This document shows, one piece after another, positions 1-5,208 of a DNA stretch of 5,447 bases. A program made the position numbers and the translations under genes. The stretch's first letter is position 1, and each line of letters begins with the position of its first letter. The stretch lies in the NCBI GenBank assembly GCA_009780445.1, contig WRAA01000147.1:1-5447 (forward strand), read 5' to 3'. Source of the stretch: Defluviitaleaceae bacterium. Its GTDB lineage: Bacteria; Bacillota; Clostridia; Lachnospirales; WRAA01. The notes under the pieces were generated by a model, which searched no databases, was not told the origin of the DNA, and was given only the letters and a program-made list of their open reading frames with translations.

Positions 1-607
1 GCCGCCCAAAGTCGATAATGCGCGGCACAATGCCGCATGTGGATACCGTGATGTTGCGCCGGCCAAGCCCCATGCCTTCCGTGCAGCTGACAAGTTCCAG
101 AAACTTGACCACGTTGTCGTAATTGTCGAAGGGTTCGCCGCAGCCCATCAGCACGATGTTGGTCAGCGGAACGCCGCTTTCGCGCACGGCGTAGTACACC
201 TGAGCCAGCATCTCGCCCGGGCTTAGGTTGCGCACAAGCCCGCCGATTGCCGACGCGCAGAAGGTGCAGCCCATGCGGCAACCCGCCTGGCTCGAAACAC
301 ACAGGGTCGTTCCGTAGTCCGACGTCATTAGTACGCTCTCTATTATAATGTCTTTTTCGAATTCTAACAAGTACTTCTTTGCGCGAAACTCATCAGAAAT
401 TTGACGGATTTCGCGCGGAACGCAGATGTATGCCCGGTTTGCCAGCTCTTGGCGCATGGAAGCCGGGATATCCGTGCAGTCTGCGAAGGACGCGGCCAGC
501 CGCTTGTGCAGCTGCGCGAAGAGCTGCCGCCCGCGAAAGGGCTTCTCGCCCAGGGACACGGCGAAGGCCTCGGCCTCGGCCAAGGTCATGGAGAGTATGT
601 CGGTCAT
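1..607 (-). CDS. rlmN: 23S rRNA (adenine(2503)-C(2))-methyltransferase RlmN, C-terminus cut by window start
   Basis: Radical-SAM enzyme that methylates C2 of A2503 in 23S rRNA and, in characterised homologues, C2 of A37 in some tRNAs; cytoplasmic. The first 202 residues are visible. The N-terminal accessory domain (about 1-95) contains the family's KPFRGRQLF stretch. The radical-SAM cluster motif CRMGCTFC follows, with cysteines at 110, 114 and 117. Cys103 in TLCVSSQ corresponds to the second conserved cysteine (Cys118 in E. coli). MGCGEP at 154-159 is the SAM-binding GEP motif, and VSTCGIVPRI (188-197) is also typical. The methyl-carrying C-terminal cysteine lies outside the window. The ATG overlaps the rsmB stop as ATGA, and a strong GGAGGGG sits 6 bases before it, fixing the start and suggesting translational coupling. 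Last visible gene of the operon. Identification is secure; only the 3' part is unseen. Confidence 0.97.
   Translation of the reverse strand, partial: MTDILSMTLAEAEAFAVSLGEKPFRGRQLFAQLHKRLAASFADCTDIPASMRQELANRAYICVPREIRQISDEFRAKKYLLEFEKDIIIESVLMTSDYGTTLCVSSQAGCRMGCTFCASAIGGLVRNLSPGEMLAQVYYAVRESGVPLTNIVLMGCGEPFDNYDNVVKFLELVSCTEGMGLGRRNITVSTCGIVPRIIDFGR
342..370 (-). promoter_or_regulatory. possible internal promoter inside rlmN
   Basis: On the minus strand TTGTTA (365-370) and a perfect TATAAT (342-347) are separated by 17 bases. They lie in an AT-rich patch of the otherwise GC-rich rlmN reading frame, encoding the LEFEKDIIIES segment. It would drive transcription towards the genes beyond the window start. 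The protein sequence here is normal for the family, so the match may be a by-product of Ile/Lys codons. No experimental support. Confidence 0.3.
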
Positions 608-1956
608 TGCGCGCCCCTCCGCCTGAACTTCGCCACGAAGAAGCCGTCCGCCGAAGCTTCCTCCGCCGTGGGGAATATGTGCATGTGGCCTTGCGGCGTT
701 GTGGCAATGCCCGGCTTGCCCGCCGCGCCGGCACCTACCGGCACCGCGTCGAAGGGAAAATTCGCCGCGAACCAGTCCGCCATGCCCTCGCACTCCTTGG
801 GCGATACGGTGCATACCGAATAGACCAGCACGCCCCCGGGTGCCACGTAGCGCGATACGTTGGCCAGCATCCTGCGCTGCAGATCCGCCAGTTCGTTCAC
901 GTCCTTCATGGTTCTGCGGTACTTGATCTCGGGCTTCTTGCGGATGAGGCCAAGGCCGGAGCAGGGCGCGTCCAGCAATACGCGGTCCGCACAGGCTTCC
1001 AGCGCAGGGTCGAACACCGTCGCGTCCGCGACGGACACCGTAACCGAGGTTAGACCCAGACGCTCCAGAGTGTCCTGCGTCTGCCAAATTTTATGCTCGT
1101 GGATGTCGAAGGCCTGTATCCGCGCCTTGTCCGCGCCCAGACACGCCATGTAGCACGCCTTGCCGCCCGGCGCGCAGCATACGTCCAGCACAATCTGCCC
1201 CTCATCAGGCGAAACAGCCAACGCCGCAAGCATCGAGGCCTCGTCCATCACGAAGAACCGGCCTTCGCGAAAGGCCGTCAGCCCAGACATGTCCGACGTG
1301 CCGGAGAGCATCAGCGAGTTTTCGAGGTAGAAGCCGTCGCGCACATTCACGCCCTCTTCGCGCAGTTCCCGCGCTAAATCAGCTTTGTTTGTGCGCAGGG
1401 TGTTTACGGCGATGGTGACGGCGGGCGGCCTGTGCAGTCCGCGGCAGATCTTCGCGGCGGTCTCGAAGCCGTAGTGCTTGCGCCAATAGTCGAAGAGCCA
1501 GCGCGGGTATGAATACTTGGCGCATATTCCGCTTGGCGTGGTCTCGTTTGGCGAAACCCCGCCCTTGTTCCGCGCCACATTACGAAGCACGCCGTTCACA
1601 AAGGGCGCAAGCCCGGCCAGCCCGCGCTTCTTCACAAGCTTCACAGATTCGTCGCAGGCGGCGAAGTCCGGGGTTTTGTCCATGAACAGCATCTGGTAGA
1701 CCGCCGTGCGCAGGATGTTCAGCACAAGAGGCTTCATCTTGGCCGTGGTTGTCGTCGAGAAGCTGTTGAGCACGCTGTCGAGGTAGAGCAGGTTGCGCAG
1801 CACGCCGTTTACGATCTCCGTCACAAAGGCCTTGTCCTGTCGGCTTAGCGCGTTGTTCCGCGCCAAGGCCTTGCGGAGCGTCACATTGTTGTACGCGCCG
1901 CCGTCCATAATGTCTGTTAGGGCCGCCACGGCCACTTCACGCTGATTTATATACAT
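604..1956 (-). CDS. rsmB: 16S rRNA (cytosine(967)-C(5))-methyltransferase RsmB
   Basis: SAM-dependent methyltransferase that makes m5C967 in 16S rRNA; cytoplasmic. The 450 residues match the usual family length. Residues 1-130 form the NusB-like RNA-binding domain, with LSRQDKAFVTEIVNGVLRN at 37-55 and FVNGVLRNVARNK at 119-131. The Rossmann methyltransferase domain follows. DVCCAPGGK (258-266) is the SAM-binding motif, DAPCSG (329-334) holds Cys332 of motif IV, and VYSVCT (378-383) holds Cys382, the expected nucleophile. The C-terminal GHMHIFPT and DGFFVAKFRR blocks are typical of RsmB and NOL1/NOP2/sun proteins. The ATG lies inside the end of the upstream F420-ligase-like gene (10-base overlap) with no good Shine-Dalgarno sequence, so it is probably made by translational coupling. 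Its stop overlaps the rlmN start. All catalytic residues are present. Confidence 0.96.
   Translation of the reverse strand: MYINQREVAVAALTDIMDGGAYNNVTLRKALARNNALSRQDKAFVTEIVNGVLRNLLYLDSVLNSFSTTTTAKMKPLVLNILRTAVYQMLFMDKTPDFAACDESVKLVKKRGLAGLAPFVNGVLRNVARNKGGVSPNETTPSGICAKYSYPRWLFDYWRKHYGFETAAKICRGLHRPPAVTIAVNTLRTNKADLARELREEGVNVRDGFYLENSLMLSGTSDMSGLTAFREGRFFVMDEASMLAALAVSPDEGQIVLDVCCAPGGKACYMACLGADKARIQAFDIHEHKIWQTQDTLERLGLTSVTVSVADATVFDPALEACADRVLLDAPCSGLGLIRKKPEIKYRRTMKDVNELADLQRRMLANVSRYVAPGGVLVYSVCTVSPKECEGMADWFAANFPFDAVPVGAGAAGKPGIATTPQGHMHIFPTAEEASADGFFVAKFRRRGAQ
614..620 (-). promoter_or_regulatory. ribosome binding site of rlmN within rsmB 3' end
   Basis: GGAGGGG on the minus strand, 6 bases upstream of the rlmN ATG and inside the last codons of rsmB (the Arg-Arg-Gly part). 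It sets the rlmN start at 607 and shows that rlmN can be initiated independently as well as by coupling through the ATGA overlap. Confidence 0.8.
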
Positions 1957-3119
1957 GTGTAGTCATTCCAGTAGCCCTTGATCCAGACCAGCGGCGTGCC
2001 CTTGTCTCCGCTGCCGCTTGTCAGGTCGCACAGGCTGCCCACAAGGTCGTGGAAACGCCGCGGGGTTGTGCCCTGCGTAAAGTTGTTGGTGCGGCCCTTC
2101 TGCGAGATGGCTTCGCGCACCTTGGCCTCTATGTCTGCGTCGTCCAGCGTTTCCGCAAGGTACTTGAGCTTTATCTCGTTGGGGCTGCCGTCCAGCCCGC
2201 TTGTGTAATACGGGGAGACCACAGGGTCGGCAAGCTCCCATATTCCGCACACCGGATCCTTGAAAGCTCCGTCGCCGTATACCAGTATCTCCGGCGAATG
2301 GCCCAGCTGCTGCACGAACCTTTCTTGCAGCTTGCGCACGAATGTCTCGCTGTCACGCGGGAAGAGTTTCAGTTCCGAATCTGTCGAGAGGTTGCTGCCC
2401 AGCAGGCCGAACTGCGGGTTGTAGCCGCTGCCGCGCAGGGGCTTGTCCATTATTTCGCAGAGCGTGCGCACATTCGCCGTGCTGTCGGCCTTTAGCAGAC
2501 GCCGCCTTGTCCGAAACCTTTCGTGTACCTGCGCGACAAGTATGTTCTTCGTCAGCCGGAGCATGTGCCGCGGGTCGTTGGACACAACAACCTCTACGTT
2601 GCCGCACACAGCGGCATATTCCGCGGCGTAGTCCAGCCCTGTGAACCTGTGCCGATACTCCCCGGCCACCTTGCGGAACTCGCCTATCGGAATGGCTGCG
2701 CCGCCCGACATCTCGCGCAGACGATCCAGAACTTCGTCCGAACATTCGTCGTCCATCAGCGGGTTGCCCACTTCGTCAAAGGGGTACGAAAGCTGTACGT
2801 ACACCTTCTCCGCCCCCGCGCAGACCGCTTTCAAGATGTTCACGAAGCGGTTGCGCGAAAGGATCGGGAACAGGACGCCAACCGCGCCGCCGCCCAACTT
2901 CGCGCGGACATCCTCCGCTATAACGTCCAGCTCCGCAAAGTTGTTCTCCGCCTTGGAAACTACGGATTCCGTTATCGCAACAATGTCGCCCTGCTCTATG
3001 CTTTCGCCGGACTGCTCCGCGGCCTGTGCCATGCTGTCGGCCACAATCTGCACCAAGTCACTGCCGCGGCGGATAATCGGAGCCTTCACGCCCCTCACAA
3101 CCGTGCCGAAAATTCCCAT
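1947..3119 (-). CDS. coenzyme F420-0:L-glutamate ligase (CofE)-domain protein
   Basis: 390-residue protein with the F420_ligase (CofE) fold signature; true CofE adds gamma-linked glutamates to F420-0 using GTP. The N-terminal GDIVAITESVVSKAEN (44-59) matches the CofE GDIVVIAEKIVSKAEG-type motif. The C-terminal block at 358-381 (Asp358, Ser362, Leu366, Gly369, Asp372, Gly374, Pro376, then Lys-Gly) matches the conserved CofE end. YGDGAFKDP (281-289) is a further acidic, possibly metal-binding segment. It is much longer than archaeal CofE (about 250 residues), with extra sequence roughly at 110-270. No other F420 genes are visible and Clostridia usually lack F420, so the real substrate is unknown; a different amide-ligase role is possible. 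Start: ATG at 3119 with GGAGG 8 bases upstream. A TTG at 3134 is in frame but overlaps that ribosome binding site. First gene of the rsmB-rlmN operon. Confidence 0.82.
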   Translation of the reverse strand: MGIFGTVVRGVKAPIIRRGSDLVQIVADSMAQAAEQSGESIEQGDIVAITESVVSKAENNFAELDVIAEDVRAKLGGGAVGVLFPILSRNRFVNILKAVCAGAEKVYVQLSYPFDEVGNPLMDDECSDEVLDRLREMSGGAAIPIGEFRKVAGEYRHRFTGLDYAAEYAAVCGNVEVVVSNDPRHMLRLTKNILVAQVHERFRTRRRLLKADSTANVRTLCEIMDKPLRGSGYNPQFGLLGSNLSTDSELKLFPRDSETFVRKLQERFVQQLGHSPEILVYGDGAFKDPVCGIWELADPVVSPYYTSGLDGSPNEIKLKYLAETLDDADIEAKVREAISQKGRTNNFTQGTTPRRFHDLVGSLCDLTSGSGDKGTPLVWIKGYWNDYTCI

Positions 3120-3127
3120 GCCTACGT

Positions 3128-3132
3128 CCTCC
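3128..3132 (-). promoter_or_regulatory. ribosome binding site of the CofE-like gene
   Basis: GGAGG on the minus strand, 8 bases before the ATG at 3119. It decides the start: the in-frame TTG at 3134 overlaps this site and has no ribosome binding site of its own. Confidence 0.85.
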
Positions 3133-3148
3133 AAATGTTAATACTCAT

Positions 3149-3162
3149 GCTACGCTACGCTA
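3149..3162. repeat. short tandem repeat GCTAC
   Basis: Nearly three copies of the 5-base unit GCTAC (plus strand) lie in the untranslated leader between the -10 box and the ribosome binding site of the CofE-like gene. Probably trivial, but it could vary in length and alter leader spacing. Confidence 0.6.
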
Positions 3163-3163
3163 T

Positions 3164-3192
3164 ATCATATACCAAAACCGGCGATTATGCAA
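3164..3192 (-). promoter_or_regulatory. promoter of the cofE-like/rsmB/rlmN operon
   Basis: TTGCAT (3187-3192) and TATGAT (3164-3169) on the minus strand are separated by 17 bases. The -10 matches five of six consensus bases; the -35 is weak. It lies about 45 bases before the start codon. The -35 box overlaps the last codons and stop of the sigma-factor remnant, so the operon promoter abuts the remnant directly. Confidence 0.6.
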
Positions 3193-3349
3193 CAGCGGGA
3201 ATCTTATGTACTAAGGACAGAATCTCCATTTCAGCAATTTTATCCTCCAGCGTGACCTCGTTGCCTTCCTTGTCAATGCCTATCGGCTCCTGCAAGTAGA
3301 TGTCGTTGCTGTACTTCTTGGACGAACGAAGGAACATGAGTATTTCATT
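3185..3349 (-). pseudogene. sporulation sigma factor (SigK-like) fragment, both ends missing
   Basis: From the AATGA core the minus strand reads NEILMFLRSSKK, then LQEPIGIDKEGNEVTLEDKI. This matches the end of region 2 and region 3 of sporulation sigma factors. The DKEGNE stretch fits SigK (B. subtilis DPIGQDKEGNEISL) better than SigE (DWDGNELLL). The similarity stops at LEDKI; about 14 unrelated codons follow before TAA. Sigma region 4 (-35 recognition and its helix-turn-helix), about 80 more residues, is absent in every minus-strand frame downstream. The frame continues open upstream into the recombinase gene (to 3463), but that part is a shadow of the recombinase. There is no start codon or ribosome binding site of its own. 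In a B. subtilis-like arrangement this would be the 3' half (spoIIIC-like) joined to the 5' half by excision of the element; here the joined product would still lack region 4. Most likely a decayed target gene. Confidence 0.8.
3345..3349 (-). other. putative attachment-site core AATGA (skin-like crossover point)
   Basis: AATGA on the minus strand encodes the Asn-Glu of NEILM in the sigma fragment. Excision of the B. subtilis skin element is reported to occur at a 5-bp AATGA repeat at this same place in sigK. Sigma similarity starts here and recombinase sequence lies on the other side. The TGA of the core is the recombinase stop codon. The partner site is outside the window, so the crossover is inferred from position. 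Confidence 0.65.
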
Positions 3350-5054
3350 TGCTATTTTTACCATATGGGATATTTGTCCCATCAGAGCAACCGGGCAGCT
3401 CAATATCCCCTTTATCTTCTGAGCCAAAAAAGAATACATGAATATTTTCGCCGTCCCATACAATTTTCTTTATAAAAGAACGCAAGGCGGCGCGTTTTTG
3501 TTCAATTTCCATGTGGTCAAGGGTTGATGAAAAATTACTCAACAGTTGGCGTAACAAGTCAAATTCGATATCCGAAAGTGCATGGGTTGCCGTCAAGCCT
3601 TCCAATTCGCCAATGCGCGATTTGAAGGCTTCAATTTTTTTATGATGTTCGTCGATTTGCTTTATGATGTAATCCTCGGAGGGCGTCCCGGCGGCTTTTG
3701 CCAAGGTTGATACCAACCCGGCAATTTCTTTTTCACTTTCCGCAAGTTCAGCCCGTAAGTGCTTTAGACTTTCACCGTATTCATCGTGGTTATCTTCCAA
3801 TTGCTTCTTACCAATTTCAAGCTGCTTGACAAATTCTGAATCATCTCCGTTTAAGCGTTTCACTTCTTCACAGATAGCCGCATCCAACATATTGCCATTA
3901 ACGTTTTTCCCTTGGCAGTTGTGCATTCGGCTTTTTTCCTTCATGGAGCATAGATAGGTGTAAATTAACTCGCCTTGTGAATTTTTTCGTTTGCTTAACT
4001 TCGGACGCATATAATCGCCGCATTCGCAAAACAGCAAACCCGAAAGCAACGCCACATTACTGCGTGGCTTGCGGTATGACTTGGAGCTGTTTTGCCCCAA
4101 CTTTTCCTGCACCTTTATCCAATCCTCTCCGCTGATTAGGGCTTCGTGCTTACCCACCGCAACAATCCACTCATTGATGGGTCGTATCACCGTAGTTTTT
4201 CCCGGCTTTTGAATGGTGCGGTTGTATGCCATAGTCCCACGTTTGCCGTTAAATTCCCTTTCTTCGGCAAACAAGTCAACTTCGCATTCCCGCAGATAAT
4301 GGTATGCGGTTTCGTCAGCCATCATATACACCGGATTGGTGAGGATGTTTTTAATCGCGAATCGCGTAAACAGCTTGTTGTTTTTGGTTTTGTAACCGTT
4401 GTTAAGTAAAAGAGTTTCCGTTTTCGTGAGGGAGTTATTCCGCAAAAAGTTAGCGAAGATAAATTTCACAATTTCTGCTTCCTCCGGAATAGTCCCCAGC
4501 ATACAGGCTTTTTTTGTCTTGCCGTCCACGGTCACATTTTCCACACTCACCGAAACATATCCCGTTGGGGTAATCCCGCCCAGCCAGCGACCTGTCTTGG
4601 AAAGCTCGTGCATATTATCACGAATACGCTCGGCAATAGTTTCTCTTTCCAATTGGGAGAACACAGATGAAATATACATCATGGCGCGACCCATTGGGGA
4701 TGATGTGTCGAATTGCTCTTTAATCGAAACAAAGGAAACACCCAGCCCATCTAATTCCTCAATGAGCTTGGCAAAGTCGCCAATATTGCGGCTGATGCGG
4801 TCAAGACGATAGCACACGATAGCCGGAATTTTTTTACCCCTTGCCTCCGCCATCATTTTCTTGAATTTTGGCCGTTCAGTGTTGCCACCGGAAAAACCTT
4901 CATCTTCAAAGACCAGCGTGTTTGCGTCATCGTAGTCGGTATAATGTGTGCGGATATACTGCCTACATAGTTCAATTTGATTGTCGATGCTCTCGCCCTT
5001 GCCCGTGAACTTGGATTTACGGGAATAAATGGCGATGGATTTGTTGTTTGGCAT
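3345..5054 (-). CDS. large serine recombinase (SpoIVCA-like site-specific recombinase)
   Basis: 569-residue large serine integrase that would cut and rejoin DNA at att sites to integrate or excise the element. The N-terminal resolvase domain (about 5-155) has YSRKS at 10-14 with nucleophile Ser14 and Arg12. YRLDRISRN (82-90) holds the active-site Asp85, Arg86 and Arg89, and SQLERETIAERIRD follows at 133-146. The Recombinase domain spans about 160-275. A zinc-ribbon region (about 338-382) has Cys343, Cys345, Cys369 and Cys380; the first pair is spaced C-x-C instead of the usual C-x2-C. A charged, probably coiled-coil segment (about 405-490) precedes the C-terminal helix. The ATG at 5054 is preceded by GAAGGGAGA and matches family N-termini; upstream in-frame starts (5087, TTG 5114) lie at or before the expected transcription start. 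The gene ends inside the sigma att core, so it is the terminal gene of the element. Clearly more AT-rich than the operon to its left. Confidence 0.96.
   Translation of the reverse strand: MPNNKSIAIYSRKSKFTGKGESIDNQIELCRQYIRTHYTDYDDANTLVFEDEGFSGGNTERPKFKKMMAEARGKKIPAIVCYRLDRISRNIGDFAKLIEELDGLGVSFVSIKEQFDTSSPMGRAMMYISSVFSQLERETIAERIRDNMHELSKTGRWLGGITPTGYVSVSVENVTVDGKTKKACMLGTIPEEAEIVKFIFANFLRNNSLTKTETLLLNNGYKTKNNKLFTRFAIKNILTNPVYMMADETAYHYLRECEVDLFAEEREFNGKRGTMAYNRTIQKPGKTTVIRPINEWIVAVGKHEALISGEDWIKVQEKLGQNSSKSYRKPRSNVALLSGLLFCECGDYMRPKLSKRKNSQGELIYTYLCSMKEKSRMHNCQGKNVNGNMLDAAICEEVKRLNGDDSEFVKQLEIGKKQLEDNHDEYGESLKHLRAELAESEKEIAGLVSTLAKAAGTPSEDYIIKQIDEHHKKIEAFKSRIGELEGLTATHALSDIEFDLLRQLLSNFSSTLDHMEIEQKRAALRSFIKKIVWDGENIHVFFFGSEDKGDIELPGCSDGTNIPYGKNSK
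3365..3382. repeat. inverted repeat just inside the att core
   Basis: ATGGGA-TATTTG-TCCCAT gives a perfect 6-bp dyad with a 6-base loop, 15 bases inside the recombinase side of the AATGA core, in the last codons of the recombinase gene. It overlaps a CCATATGG palindrome (3361-3368). It is a candidate recombinase-binding arm of the att site. It lacks the T-run of a terminator. Confidence 0.4.
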
Positions 5055-5060
5055 AAGCCC

Positions 5061-5069
5061 TCTCCCTTC
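5061..5069 (-). promoter_or_regulatory. ribosome binding site of the recombinase
   Basis: GAAGGGAGA on the minus strand, 6 bases before the ATG at 5054. It supports the 569-residue form over the longer in-frame alternatives. Confidence 0.75.
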
Positions 5070-5085
5070 GTTAGCATTGACCTTC

Positions 5086-5114
5086 ATTATAACCTTATGT
5101 CCCCGGCTACTCAA
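5086..5114 (-). promoter_or_regulatory. recombinase promoter
   Basis: TTGAGT (5109-5114) and a perfect TATAAT (5086-5091) on the minus strand are separated by 17 bases. Transcription would start near 5079, giving a leader of about 25 bases before the ATG. It looks like a vegetative sigma-A promoter and not a mother-cell sigma-E or sigma-K promoter. That would be unusual for a recombinase dedicated to sporulation-timed excision. Confidence 0.7.
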
Positions 5115-5125
5115 GTTATACTTTG
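5112..5125. promoter_or_regulatory. possible operator dyad at the recombinase -35
   Basis: CAAGTTATACTTTG is an imperfect palindrome (CAA, central TATA, TTG matching) that overlaps the recombinase -35 box, between the two divergent promoters. A repressor site is possible; the match is short and could be chance. Confidence 0.25.
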
Positions 5126-5140
5126 TAGGGAAAAATTTGC

Positions 5141-5169
5141 TTGCAAAATTTATTGAAGCAGACTATAAT
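5141..5169 (+). promoter_or_regulatory. promoter of the AAA ATPase gene
   Basis: TTGCAA (5141-5146) and a perfect TATAAT (5164-5169) are separated by 17 bases, about 40 bases before the start codon. It is divergent from the recombinase promoter, with 26 bases between the two -35 boxes. Confidence 0.65.
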
Positions 5170-5208
5170 AAATTCATATTTTAGAATAGTCAGATAATGA
5201 GGTGTGCT

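Noticed and set aside
379..3299. Long plus-strand open frames opposite rlmN, rsmB and the cofE-like gene
   Set aside because: Arg/Pro/Ala-rich, low-complexity translations typical of the antisense strand of GC-rich genes; no recognisable domains and no ribosome binding sites.
3361..3382. Rho-independent terminator at the recombinase 3' end
   Set aside because: The dyad has a short stem, low GC and no following T-run in the minus direction, and it lies before the stop codon.
3350..3463. Minus-strand frame upstream of the sigma fragment, which would make a 92-residue protein
   Set aside because: This part overlaps the recombinase 3' end in another frame, shows no sigma similarity and lacks a ribosome binding site; only the part from the AATGA core onward resembles sigma factor.
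5055..5114. Longer recombinase N-terminus starting at TTG 5114 or ATG 5087
   Set aside because: These codons lie within or before the predicted promoter and transcription start; the ATG at 5054 has the good ribosome binding site and the family-typical N-terminus.
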